Origin: DATKYQ01 sp964640665
GTDB taxonomy: Bacteria; Myxococcota; B64-G9
DNA: 64,000 bases
Direction: 5' to 3'
NCBI GenBank assembly: GCA_964640665.1
Contig: CAZXHT010000011.1
Span: 24,040-88,039, forward strand
Shown: positions 1 to 8,016 of the stretch, one piece after another
Layout: every line of letters begins with the position of its first letter
Position numbering within the stretch: the stretch's first letter is position 1
The notes under the pieces: generated by a model
Told to the model about the DNA's origin: nothing
The model's database searches: none
The model's input: only the letters and a program-made list of their open reading frames with translations
Program-made: the position numbers and the translations under genes

Positions 1-2
1 CT

Positions 3-908
3 TTCGTCTCGCGCGAATGCCCTGTCTGTCATCGCCGGAGTGAGATTACCAAGGAGAAAGTCCGGTACATAGAAACGATAAAGCATGCACTTGAGCGAGT
101 ATCCGAGTTTAATGTCACGATCGACCAGCGACAGTTCTGCCGCTTCTGCCGCATCAAGCTGCGGCTGGTGAAGAGACACGACTTCCGGAACAAGGACTTC
201 CGACGCGACGAAGCGAACTTCACGGTAGTGGTCGCACATCCAGGGATGAACAAGCCCCAGAGGCTCATGCTGCATGCGAATGACGCCCACTTGTTGGCGA
301 TGTTCTTGAGTGGGAAATATGATCACTACTATCTGGATTCGTCCAACAAAGACACGGGATTCATTGGCTCCGGTGATGTCCATGACAGGATCGCGGAATG
401 GTATCTTCGCTTGCGCAAGGATCTCGTCCGGGGTGTTTCGACATTGCAGAAACATGGAGTCGCCCCCCCCGTCATCGACTTTGGCTCCTTGGACTGGAAT
501 GTGCCTGTTCGATGTGCTCTCCGACTCATCAACCCCGAGAAGCGCACTGTTCTCTTTTCGCTTCATGGGGTCATCGCACCCTCCAAGGCTATGATCGAGA
601 CCATGCCTGGCTTGTCAGGCAAGGCTGTCGAGATGTACGACCGTTTCCCATATCGTTTTGGACTCGAGGCGGATGAGCTGGACAGATCAGGATTTCAGCC
701 ACTCAATAACCGATTTATCGTTGGCCCAATGCGAACTGTTGAGATCCCCATTATCGCCGAAGCTCGCGAAGGAACACTTCCTGCCAACAATGAGATCCAG
801 GTCACCACCTATTACCTGTCCGAGGATTCTACACAGAAGGAAATGGGCTCGCGGTTCACTGTGCGAATGGTGCACAAGGGTCCGCGTGGGTGGGCTCACG
901 AGGAGTAG
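3..908 (+). CDS. Hypothetical protein with N-terminal Cys4 ribbon, 5'-truncated by window edge
   Basis: The frame is open from the first bases of the window, so the true start lies upstream. The first in-window methionine, at about 168, is internal. The visible part begins with a CPVC pair followed about 40 residues later by an FCRFC pair, which would suit one zinc-binding ribbon. The remaining ~245 residues are soluble and mixed alpha/beta, with no transmembrane segment and no domain I recognise. The stop TAG is at 906-908. The next gene starts about 10 bases downstream on the same strand. Function is unknown. Confidence 0.6.
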   Translation, partial: FVSRECPVCHRRSEITKEKVRYIETIKHALERVSEFNVTIDQRQFCRFCRIKLRLVKRHDFRNKDFRRDEANFTVVVAHPGMNKPQRLMLHANDAHLLAMFLSGKYDHYYLDSSNKDTGFIGSGDVHDRIAEWYLRLRKDLVRGVSTLQKHGVAPPVIDFGSLDWNVPVRCALRLINPEKRTVLFSLHGVIAPSKAMIETMPGLSGKAVEMYDRFPYRFGLEADELDRSGFQPLNNRFIVGPMRTVEIPIIAEAREGTLPANNEIQVTTYYLSEDSTQKEMGSRFTVRMVHKGPRGWAHEE

Positions 909-917
909 CGTTGGTGC

Positions 918-2999
918 ATGGGCCAGATAAAAGCAGCCAGAATCAATCCGATGACAAAATCTTCATCGAGTAAAAACGTATTAATCGGGGTCAGTCTTCT
1001 GGGTCTGGTCTTGGCTGCTGTCTGGTTGGCTTTCTCGACAAGCGACACAAACGAATCAGCAGAAAAGCAAACTCCCGCTAAGACTGGCGACCAGGACACG
1101 ACCGGCGGAGTGACGGGGCTTTTGCAGGACGTAAAAAACTACCAGGGCATCAGCGGCGGAATTTTGCGGATTGAGTGTGATGCCGGCGATGAAAACCACG
1201 CCATCAGCGGGCCGCGCGGTGAGTTTTCTATTTCGGGCGTGACGCCCGGGCCGTGCAGCATCATCGCCTCAGCCAAAGGCTACGTCGCCGGAGGCCGAGA
1301 AGAAGAGGCCCGCCTCAGAGTGCGCATACGAGCCGGGCGCATCCTGTCAAATCTCAAAGTTCGGCTTTACAAAACGAGCCGGGTGTCCGGGCGAGTCATG
1401 GCGATCGATCGGCTGGCAGTCGGGGCGCGCCTGAGCATCTTGTACTTGGAGGCGCCCGGAGAAACCCAGGCCTATAGCCTGGATATTAGAGAAGTCAGCG
1501 GCTCAGACGGCACTTTCCGGATTGCCGACCTGGGGCCGGGACGGATACAAGTCATGGCCGAACTGGTCGGATTTGCCATGGCCGAGAGCAAAGAAATTTT
1601 TCTCGAAAGCGGGTCCGAAGTCGGCGGAATAAACATCCAGCTTGGTGCGCCGGCTGTCGTGAAGGGTAAAGTTGTAGACCAAAACAATAAGCCAATCGCC
1701 CAGGCTGAAGTCAGGCTTTTGACAGGCCCAAGTCCGGACGAACGCAGCCTGCAGTCCGATGGGCAAGGTCAATTCCGATTTGAACGGGTCAAACCCGGTG
1801 ACTTCGTGCTGCTTGCCAAAGTCAAGGGATATGCGCCCGAGAAAAAACTAAACGGCACAACCTCGCCCGGCCGGACAACCGATGTCACTATTGTGTTGCG
1901 ACCGGTCGCCGGCCTGTCCGGCCGGGTTCAAGACCCGGCCGGGAAGCCCGTTGCGAATTCACGCGTTTTTATACGCACGGATAAAAAATTCAGATACGCC
2001 GTCAGCGCGGACGGCTCCGGAGAGTTCTGGTTGCCCGGGCCTTTTATAAACGATCAGATCAACTTGTTTGCCGTGCACAGAGACTGGGGACCTTCTGCTG
2101 AAGCAAATATTCCGATTGCAACCGATCGCGCGGTCCTCGAGCTGACCGATCCGGGCAGCATTAGCGGATTGGTTGTGCGGGCTGGTGACGGAGGGCCTGT
2201 TCAGCAATACAAGGTGTCGGCCCAAACTTCCCCGGATTCTGAGAACTTAGGGTTATGGATGAGTAATTCCTCGTCGAGTACGGTCCGCGATCCGAGCGGG
2301 CGCTTCAAACTCAAGCGCCTGGCGGCCGGCAAGTATACTGTCAAGGTTTACGCCAAGGGCTATACGACCGGCATAAAGAGCGGAGTGACTGTAAAGAGTG
2401 GTCAAAGGGTCGAGGCGGGTACGATTTACCTGAGCGCCGGTGGAAACCTGACCGGCAAGGTAGTTGATGACGAGACCGGTTTAGCGGTTGCAACGGCCCG
2501 TGTCAGAGTCGAAAGTTTTGGGGGTCTCGGAAATATGGCTTTTAGCGATGCGCAAGGAATGTTCAAGCTCGAAGGTGTTTCAGCCGAACGCCTTTCTATC
2601 TGGATCAGGAAACGCGGCTACTTGAGTGAGATGACCACCGGGATCCAGGTGCCTTCGGGAGGAGAACTCGACATCGGCGTCATCCGCTTGGAGCGCGCCA
2701 AGGATGACGGGCGCGGTGCTTTGAAATATGCCGGAGTAGGTATGGCTTTGAAGATCGAAGATGGTCAGCTTCTGGCATTTGACGTGTACGAGGACTCGCC
2801 GGCCTCGCGGATGGGATTGTCGAGTGGGGCAGTAATCAAGCGAATCGATGGGTTCGATTTTTCGGGTTTGGATTTGAGACGGGCAGTCGAGTTGATCCGC
2901 GGCAAGCCGGGCACTTCGGTTATATTAGACGTTATTCTGCCCGGTTCGTCACAGTCCCAAATTATCCGGATCGAACGCGCCAACATTCGGGCCAGGTAA
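918..2999 (+). CDS. Membrane-anchored carboxypeptidase-regulatory-like repeat protein with C-terminal PDZ domain
   Basis: About 693 residues. One hydrophobic segment near residues 22-40 (VLIGVSLLGLVLAAVWLAF) would anchor the protein with the rest outside the cytoplasm. The body is a string of about six beta-sandwich repeats of the carboxypeptidase regulatory-like type, each with a pattern like G-x-V-x-D-x-x-G-x-P-x-A-x-V. The last ~85 residues look like a PDZ domain (DSPASRMGLSSGAVIKRIDG), which usually binds peptide C-termini. An alternative start is the ATG at 951; neither start has a strong Shine-Dalgarno. Such proteins are common in myxobacterial-type envelopes. Ligand and role are unknown. 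Confidence 0.7.
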   Translation: MGQIKAARINPMTKSSSSKNVLIGVSLLGLVLAAVWLAFSTSDTNESAEKQTPAKTGDQDTTGGVTGLLQDVKNYQGISGGILRIECDAGDENHAISGPRGEFSISGVTPGPCSIIASAKGYVAGGREEEARLRVRIRAGRILSNLKVRLYKTSRVSGRVMAIDRLAVGARLSILYLEAPGETQAYSLDIREVSGSDGTFRIADLGPGRIQVMAELVGFAMAESKEIFLESGSEVGGINIQLGAPAVVKGKVVDQNNKPIAQAEVRLLTGPSPDERSLQSDGQGQFRFERVKPGDFVLLAKVKGYAPEKKLNGTTSPGRTTDVTIVLRPVAGLSGRVQDPAGKPVANSRVFIRTDKKFRYAVSADGSGEFWLPGPFINDQINLFAVHRDWGPSAEANIPIATDRAVLELTDPGSISGLVVRAGDGGPVQQYKVSAQTSPDSENLGLWMSNSSSSTVRDPSGRFKLKRLAAGKYTVKVYAKGYTTGIKSGVTVKSGQRVEAGTIYLSAGGNLTGKVVDDETGLAVATARVRVESFGGLGNMAFSDAQGMFKLEGVSAERLSIWIRKRGYLSEMTTGIQVPSGGELDIGVIRLERAKDDGRGALKYAGVGMALKIEDGQLLAFDVYEDSPASRMGLSSGAVIKRIDGFDFSGLDLRRAVELIRGKPGTSVILDVILPGSSQSQIIRIERANIRAR

Positions 3000-3045
3000 G
3001 AATTCGAGTTGTTTACTCCAAAGGCCTGGTTTTCAGGTCAAGATG

Positions 3046-3387
3046 TTATTTATAGTACTCGTTGGCGTTGGAGCACTTGCCGCTCGAGCAGCGCCCACCT
3101 TTGCAGTCGGAGTCGGACCCGCAGGAGCCGCACTTGCCGCTAGAGCATTTTCCGACGGCGCAATCGGAGTCGGAGCCGCATGCCCCGCAGTGCCCGCTCG
3201 AACATTTCGAGTGCCCTTTGCAGTCGGAGTCCGACCCGCAGGAGCCGCACTTGCCGCTCGAGCATTTGCCCACCTTGCAATCGGAGTCGGAACCACAGGA
3301 AGTGGAACCGGCGATTGAATAAGTTGTGAACGCCAGCATCAGGAGGGCTGCAAATACTGCCAGGATGATCTTCATTCGTCTCGTCAT
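3046..3387 (-). CDS. Secreted Cys-rich repeat protein
   Basis: 113 residues on the minus strand. A signal peptide (residues 1-27, ending near AGS) is followed by four tandem modules of about 19-22 residues of the form CGSDSDCKxGKCSSGKC. Each module supplies four regularly spaced cysteines, as in Dickkopf-N-like or disulfide-rich surface modules of myxobacteria. The start is supported by a GGGGAG Shine-Dalgarno 6-7 bases upstream. The ORF is convergent with the PDZ protein. A single related module occurs in the lipoprotein at 47006-47842. The protein is probably exported and disulfide-bonded; its role is unknown. Confidence 0.7.
   Translation of the reverse strand: MTRRMKIILAVFAALLMLAFTTYSIAGSTSCGSDSDCKVGKCSSGKCGSCGSDSDCKGHSKCSSGHCGACGSDSDCAVGKCSSGKCGSCGSDSDCKGGRCSSGKCSNANEYYK
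3062..3305 (-). repeat. Four tandem Cys-rich coding repeats
   Basis: The DNA coding for the four CGSDSDC modules repeats with a period of roughly 57-66 bases. Units are near-identical over blocks such as TCGGAGTCGGA on the plus strand. The repeat is in frame and coding; it is not a spacer-repeat array. Confidence 0.7.
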
Positions 3388-3492
3388 GATTTTCTCCCCT
3401 TGGGAAAAGTTAATTGAGTATAGCGGTATGCCTAAAACACGTTTCTGTCAATCAGTTTCATGATCACCCCTCTCCACTGTGAGGGAAAAAGA

Positions 3493-4060
3493 ATGAAACG
3501 AGGAAGCTTGTTCTTGGCACTGTGGATGTGTGCGTGGATCGCGGCCTGTGGTTCCGGGGAGACGGAAAACACGGACGTCTGCCCCGCGTGTGTAAAGACA
3601 CCGGAGGCCAAACATACAACAGTAGCGATTTTACGGCCAGTATCACGAGAGCGGTCGGTATGACGTATACCTTCTCGGACAGCAATTTCACGCTGGTCCT
3701 GGTGCTGGACGATATCGGCAAGGTCGCATCTGTCACCCTGACCCTGTCCGGAAACGACATCGGTGTCTCGGTGGCCAAGGAGCAGTCCACGGTCCTGGTG
3801 GAATGCTTCGAGGGCACCTGGACACAGACCGTCGGCGGAAGTGACCATGGGATTTGGAACGTGGCGATCCACGGTTCCCGCTTTGTGGGCGGGGCGACAG
3901 GCCCGGACGGTAGCTGGGCCGTCATCACGGGCACGATGGACGGACTGCAGTTTACCGTGGACAATCAGGAAGGGCAAACGTGGACAGGGAGTCTGTCGAA
4001 AGATCGCAAGACCGTATCCGGAACATGGGAGTGGCCCGGCGCATCATTCCCATTATTCCA
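3493..4060 (+). pseudogene. Broken lipoprotein gene (frameshift and truncated 3' end)
   Basis: An ATG at 3493 with a GAGGGAAAAAGA Shine-Dalgarno starts a lipoprotein signal peptide ending in a WIAAC lipobox. That frame soon reads into nonsense and stops at 3663. From about 3595 the continuation (GGQTYNSSDFTASITRAV, then beta-rich sequence with TGTMDGLQFTV and TVSGTWEWPG) lies in a different frame. The sensible protein ends near 4035, and the rest of the open frame is only antisense of the next gene. It therefore looks like a lipoprotein of ~180 residues damaged by a frameshift and by loss of its 3' end. A sequencing indel could explain the frameshift. Confidence 0.5.
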
Positions 4061-4612
4061 TTATTTGCCAATACCGATCTGCCACTTGAATAGGAGCCCG
4101 ACCTCGTGGCTCCAGCCCCCAGCAGGACTTTCATCGCCGAGTCCTCTCTGCGGCCGGTAGTAGGGCTCGAAGATAAACCCGCCACCCCAGAGTGAGAGCT
4201 TTTCCTCCAGCGGAATCGGCACACCGACGAAGAGGTGGAAGTTGTTGTTGGAGACCCCATCCCCGTTCAATCCAGCTGAGTACCCTACTCCGAAATTGAT
4301 AAAAAGCCAGCATCCACCCTCTATATAGGGCATCAAGTACGGATGTCGCGAACGGTTGGCCAACAGGGTCCGGAATCCGCCGGAGATCCACAGCAAAGAG
4401 TGCGAGACAGTAATCTCTATCCCAAAGGTAGGACCAGAGGCCATTTCCCCTTTGAACACGGCAAAAGAAGGACCGACGGACACAGTGCTTTGGTCAAAGT
4501 CCAGATTCCAGTGAAACGCTTCGGTTTGACGCGGGAGGGCAAGTAGCCCAAGGAACCCAAGGAACAGAAAGGTGCTTACAAGGACCTCCGTTGCTTTGGG
4601 CCAGGTCATCAT
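4061..4612 (-). CDS. Small outer-membrane-type protein, paralogue of upstream gene
   Basis: 183 residues if it starts at the ATG at 4612-4610, which overlaps the stop of the upstream gene (ATGA); the adjacent ATG at 4609 has better spacing to AAAGGA. A signal peptide ends near RQTEA. The mature part has alternating hydrophobic strands and the motifs GGGFIFEPYYRP and WSHEVGLLFKW, shared with the neighbouring gene. This is consistent with a small beta-barrel of the outer membrane. The two genes are evidently a tandem duplication and are translationally coupled. Confidence 0.65.
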   Translation of the reverse strand: MMTWPKATEVLVSTFLFLGFLGLLALPRQTEAFHWNLDFDQSTVSVGPSFAVFKGEMASGPTFGIEITVSHSLLWISGGFRTLLANRSRHPYLMPYIEGGCWLFINFGVGYSAGLNGDGVSNNNFHLFVGVPIPLEEKLSLWGGGFIFEPYYRPQRGLGDESPAGGWSHEVGLLFKWQIGIGK

Positions 4613-5175
4613 GATCCTTTCGCGTTCCACCCGATGGTCCATTTGAAAAGCATCCCGAACTCGTGGCTCCATCCGTTTGGCCCATCACCAAATCCGTACA
4701 TTGGGCGATAGTAGGGTTCCATAATGCAGAAACCACCTAGAAACCTGAGCCCTATCCAATCGAGTGGAAGCGGTAACCCTATGAAAAAATGTACGTAGTT
4801 TGGTGAAATCTCGTCACCGCCAAAACCAGCGGTGTACCCGATTCCACCATTGAACAGCAGATATCCCCCTACCTCCATGTATGGAAAGAAGAAGAAACGA
4901 TTGCTATCGGGAAAGAGAGCCTTCACGCCGGTTGAGAGCCAGAAGAAAGAGTAGTTGAGAGTCAAATCCAGAGTGGTAGCCGGACCATCTGGTCCAAGCC
5001 CTGTCATAAAAGAAGCTGATGGACCCACGGTCATACGGTAAGTGAACTTGTCCTCATCCATGTATGGAAGGTAGGCTGTGGCAGTGAAAGGGGTGATCAG
5101 GATCAGGATAATCGCTATCATCCATATAGAGCTGCTACTGCTTCGCCAGTCCTTTTGGAGTAAACGATCGAACAT
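4609..5175 (-). CDS. Small outer-membrane-type protein, first of a paralogous pair
   Basis: 188 residues with an N-terminal hydrophobic export segment (IWMIAIILILITPFTATAY), then beta-rich sequence. It shares the C-terminal signature FCIMEPYYRP...WSHEFGMLFKW with the downstream paralogue at 4061-4612. Both end in an amphipathic segment, as expected for an outer-membrane beta-barrel. The two ORFs overlap by four bases, indicating one operon. Function is unknown and neither resembles a named porin family that I recognise. Confidence 0.65.
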   Translation of the reverse strand: MFDRLLQKDWRSSSSSIWMIAIILILITPFTATAYLPYMDEDKFTYRMTVGPSASFMTGLGPDGPATTLDLTLNYSFFWLSTGVKALFPDSNRFFFFPYMEVGGYLLFNGGIGYTAGFGGDEISPNYVHFFIGLPLPLDWIGLRFLGGFCIMEPYYRPMYGFGDGPNGWSHEFGMLFKWTIGWNAKGS

Positions 5176-5264
5176 TATAGTCTTTATAACTGTACTTCCA
5201 GCACTGGATCAATTTCCTTCCGTCCGTGCGCCGGCACAAACCGGCGAGGTGGTAGGTTTTCCCT

Positions 5265-5455
5265 TTACATCGGTGGACGGCGAGACCGGCACTTGTCGCC
5301 AGCGAAGACCTGGCCCGCGGGGCAGCGGGCCTTGACGAGCAGCTCCACTCGCCGGTTTTTCGACCGGCCGGCAGCGGTCATGTTGGTGTCCTTCGGCCGC
5401 TCCTCGCCGTAGCCTACGGCAACCATGCGGGCGCCGGGGATTCCCTGCCATGCCG
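5265..5455 (-). pseudogene. OmpA-family C-terminal remnant
   Basis: The minus strand encodes the end of an OmpA/MotB peptidoglycan-binding domain: QGIPGARMVAVGYGEERP, then NMTAAGRSKNRRVELLVKA, stopping with TAA at 5265-5267. The NxTxxGRxxNRRVE signature is diagnostic of the family. Upstream of about 5455 the frame runs into a stop and the sequence becomes the unrelated serpin fragment on the other strand. Only the last ~60 residues remain and no start is available, so this is debris. Confidence 0.6.
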
Positions 5456-5647
5456 AGATGGGAACTGGACGGGGATACCTTCAGCCTGAAGAAGATGCTC
5501 GTGGGGCTGGGCATGGAGATCGCCTTCACCCCGGCCGTCGACTTCTCCGGCATGAACGGCGAGTGCAATCTTGCCATCCAGGACGTGCTGCACCAGGCAT
5601 TCGTCAAGGTCGACGAGGCTGGCCCCATGGCGCTTCACTCTGTCTGA
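5450..5647 (+). pseudogene. Serpin (serine protease inhibitor) fragment
   Basis: The plus strand reads PRWELDGDTFSLKKMLVGLG, then MEIAFTPAVDFSGM and LAIQDVLHQAFVKVDEAG. This matches the conserved serpin segment leading to the hinge (LxxLGMxxAF...ADFSG...V.HKAFIEVDEEG). The reading ends with an unrelated tail and a stop at 5645-5647 just where the TEAAAAT hinge and reactive-centre loop should begin. The N-terminal ~250 residues are also missing. It abuts the oppositely oriented OmpA fragment, so both look like gene debris. Confidence 0.6.
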
Positions 5648-5671
5648 ATTGCAAGTTTTTGCAAACCAGTC

Positions 5672-5700
5672 TTGACCAACGGCCCGGGCTGCCATAAACT
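5672..5700 (+). promoter_or_regulatory. Candidate sigma-70-type promoter for the folD/acs operon
   Basis: TTGACC at 5672-5677 and TAAACT at 5695-5700 are separated by 17 bases, about 60 bases upstream of the folD start. It matches four or more of six positions in each hexamer. This is by-eye evidence only. Confidence 0.4.
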
Positions 5701-5761
5701 GCGCCGCGTTGATTGAAAAAAATCGAATCGCAATAACGTCACTGACGAAAAGGAGCTTACG

Positions 5762-6643
5762 ATGAGCGCGAGAATCTTGAGTGGTAAGGAAATTGCCAAG
5801 GACATCCGCAAGGAACTGAAGGTCGAAATCGAAGAACTCAAAGAGAAGCACGGCATCGTCCCGGGGCTGGCCGTGGCGCTGGTGGGCATGGATCCCGCCT
5901 CGCAGGTTTACGTGCGCTCCAAGGTGCGCACCTGCGAGCAGCTGGGCGTCAATTCTATCGAGAAGCGCCTGCCCGAGAACACCTCCGAGGCCGACGTGCT
6001 GGCCTTGATCGACGAGTGGAACAAGTCGGACGAGGTGCATGGCATCCTTATCCAACTGCCGCTTCCCAAGCACATCGACGAAGAGAAGGTGCTTTTGGCC
6101 ATCCGTCCCGACAAGGACGTTGACGGTTTCCATCCCACCAACGTCGGCAAGATGCTGATCGGCAAGCCCAACTTTTTGCCCTGCACGCCGCACGGCTGCC
6201 AGCAGATCCTGATGCGCTCGGGCATCGAAACCGAGGGCAAGGAAGTCGTCGTGGTCGGGCGCTCGAACATCGTCGGCAAGCCGGTGGCCGCCATCCTGAT
6301 GCAGAAGTCCAAGGGCGCCAACGCCACCGTCACCGTCTGCCACACGCGCACCAAGAACATGAAAGAGCACACTTTACGGGCCGACATCCTGATCGTCGCG
6401 GCCGGCAAGCCCAAGGCCGTGACCGCCGACATGGTCAAGGAAGGCGCGGTCGTCATTGACGTGGGTGTCAACCGTATCGGCAAGACCGAGTCGGGCAAGG
6501 ACAAGCTGTGCGGCGATGTCGACTTCGAGCCGGTGGCCGAAAAGGCTTCGGCCATCACACCCGTGCCCGGCGGCGTCGGCCCGATGACCATCACCATGCT
6601 GATGATGAACACCGTGCGCGCCGCGAAGATGTCTATAAAATAA
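5762..6643 (+). CDS. folD: Bifunctional methylene-THF dehydrogenase/methenyl-THF cyclohydrolase
   Basis: 293 residues, the usual FolD length. It interconverts 5,10-methylene-, 5,10-methenyl- and 10-formyl-tetrahydrofolate in the methyl branch of the Wood-Ljungdahl pathway. Visible signatures are the catalytic Y50-x3-K54 pair (YVRSK), KDVDGFHPTN near 118-127, the nucleotide-binding GRSNIVGKP at 166-174 and PVPGGVGP near 267-274. An AAAAGGAGC Shine-Dalgarno precedes the ATG. The stop overlaps the start of the next gene by one base (TAATG), so folD heads the CODH/ACS operon. The other methyl-branch genes (formyl-THF synthetase, MetF, formate dehydrogenase) are absent from the window. Confidence 0.95.
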   Translation: MSARILSGKEIAKDIRKELKVEIEELKEKHGIVPGLAVALVGMDPASQVYVRSKVRTCEQLGVNSIEKRLPENTSEADVLALIDEWNKSDEVHGILIQLPLPKHIDEEKVLLAIRPDKDVDGFHPTNVGKMLIGKPNFLPCTPHGCQQILMRSGIETEGKEVVVVGRSNIVGKPVAAILMQKSKGANATVTVCHTRTKNMKEHTLRADILIVAAGKPKAVTADMVKEGAVVIDVGVNRIGKTESGKDKLCGDVDFEPVAEKASAITPVPGGVGPMTITMLMMNTVRAAKMSIK

Positions 6644-7395
6644 TGAGCAAACTGATTGCCGTAGCCGGCAAAGGCGGTACAGGCAAGACCACCATCGCCG
6701 CACTTGCAATCAAGTATCTCTTATCGAAGGGAAAGACACCGATCTTGGTGGTTGACGCCGATCCCAACTACACGCTTGGCGAGGCGCTGGGCATCGAGGT
6801 CGAACAGACGATTGGAATGCTGCGCGAAGACTTCTTCGACGAACGGGCCAATATTCCCGCCGGCATGACGAAGGAGGCCGTGTTGCAAAGACAACTCAAC
6901 ATTGCCTTGCACGAGGGGCGTGATATCGACCTGCTGGTGATGGGTCGCCAGGAAGGCCCGGGGTGCTACTGCTACCTCAACAACGTGCTACGAAACTTCC
7001 TCGACATACTCTCCGATGACTACCCTTACGTGGTGGTCGACAACGAGGCCGGCATGGAGCACCTCAGCCGGCGCACCACCAGGAACGTAGACATCTTGTT
7101 TATAGTTTGTGATCACTCAGTCAAGGCCGCACGGGCCGCGGGACGCATCTCAACGATTGCGGACGAGTTGGATATAAAGGTGAAGAAGAGGTACGCTGTG
7201 CTGAATCGCACGCCGGACGAAGTGGCGCCCGAGGTCCTGGCCGAGATCAAGCGATTTGACCTCGAATTACTGGTGACGATCCCCGTAGATCCTGAGATTG
7301 CCAACGCCGATGCGCGCGGAGATTCATTGGTTGGCCTGTCGGACTCGATTTCGTCGTATCAAGCAGTCATCGGAGCTATCGAGAAAGTGCTCTAG
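6643..7395 (+). CDS. cooC: CODH/ACS nickel-insertion ATPase, CooC/AcsF type
   Basis: 250 residues from the ATG at 6643, which overlaps the folD stop; upstream in-frame sequence is only folD shadow. It is a MinD/SIMIBI-class ATPase with a deviant Walker A GKGGTGKT at 9-16 (signature Lys10), VDADPN near 38-42 and VVVDNEAG. The C108-Y-C110 motif corresponds to the CxC through which CooC dimers bind nickel. It should load nickel into CooS or AcsB. A second CooC-type protein lies at the other end of the locus. Confidence 0.92.
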   Translation: MSKLIAVAGKGGTGKTTIAALAIKYLLSKGKTPILVVDADPNYTLGEALGIEVEQTIGMLREDFFDERANIPAGMTKEAVLQRQLNIALHEGRDIDLLVMGRQEGPGCYCYLNNVLRNFLDILSDDYPYVVVDNEAGMEHLSRRTTRNVDILFIVCDHSVKAARAAGRISTIADELDIKVKKRYAVLNRTPDEVAPEVLAEIKRFDLELLVTIPVDPEIANADARGDSLVGLSDSISSYQAVIGAIEKVL

Positions 7396-7608
7396 ATTCA
7401 CAAAGCTGATATTTATACATTTTTCAGTATGCTGCGGCTTTTTTACCCGCCTCCTTTTTCGATAATATTCTATCGAGTCTATAGACTGGTTTTATAAGCA
7501 GAAAAAGTGCTTGCAAAGAGATTTCGAGCAGTGTAATCAAGCAGACCGTTTGTTGCAGTTCCCGGGGGGGTGTTTCGGATCACTACCAAGCTTTTACGAG
7601 AGGTTTCC

Positions 7609-7824
7609 ATGGCCAAGGATAAAAAGATCAAAAAGAAAAGGTTCGATGGTACAGAGGTTGAGATCCTCGGAGAAACCTACGAGGACGGCAAGCCTGAAAA
7701 GGCAGCCAGGTGGCGCGACAAGCTCAATAGCCGCGAGCAGATGTTGAATTATCTCAAAAACGGCGAGCGCTACTGGTTCTCGGACGACTGGTACGGTTCT
7801 GAGCGTCGCAAGACTCCGGCCTGA
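7609..7824 (+). CDS. Small basic hypothetical protein in the CODH/ACS locus
   Basis: 71 residues starting at the ATG at 7609, preceded by ACGAGAGG. The N-terminus is Lys-rich (MAKDKKIKKKRF), followed by a charged helical region and an aromatic end (GERYWFSDDWYGSERR). No cysteines, no signal peptide, no family I recognise. It sits between cooC and acsD, with 213 bases of apparently noncoding sequence before it and a terminator-like hairpin after it. The clean Shine-Dalgarno and coding-like composition suggest a real gene. A role in the CODH/ACS complex is only guilt by association. Confidence 0.5.
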   Translation: MAKDKKIKKKRFDGTEVEILGETYEDGKPEKAARWRDKLNSREQMLNYLKNGERYWFSDDWYGSERRKTPA

Positions 7825-7825
7825 T

Positions 7826-7864
7826 GCACGGCAAGGATTGCGAGATATGCCCGTGTCTTTTTTT
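7826..7864 (+). terminator. Candidate intrinsic terminator after the small ORF
   Basis: GCACGG at 7826-7831 can pair with CCGTGT at 7851-7856, extended by CA/TG across a one-base bulge, and seven T follow at 7858-7864. The loop is long (~16 bases), so efficiency may be partial. It would separate folD-cooC-orf from acsD onward. Confidence 0.45.
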
Positions 7865-8016
7865 CGTGCGCCGAAGGATTCGATGACGGTTAGTAGCATT
7901 TACGAACCGCGGTTTGTGCGGCACCTGGTTTGCAATGGTATCGTTTTTTGATTCGTTAGTGCCGCGTTATGCTGGCCTAGTCAGTGCAAGTGCCCGCGAG
8001 GCAGAGAGGAGTTGTC

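Noticed and set aside
3062..3305. CRISPR-like tandem repeat
   Set aside because: The repeat is contiguous, in frame, and encodes Cys-rich protein modules; there are no unique spacers.
5414..6370. Long minus-strand ORF over folD
   Set aside because: It is antisense to an unmistakable FolD, with His/Asp/Gly-rich shadow composition and no Shine-Dalgarno.
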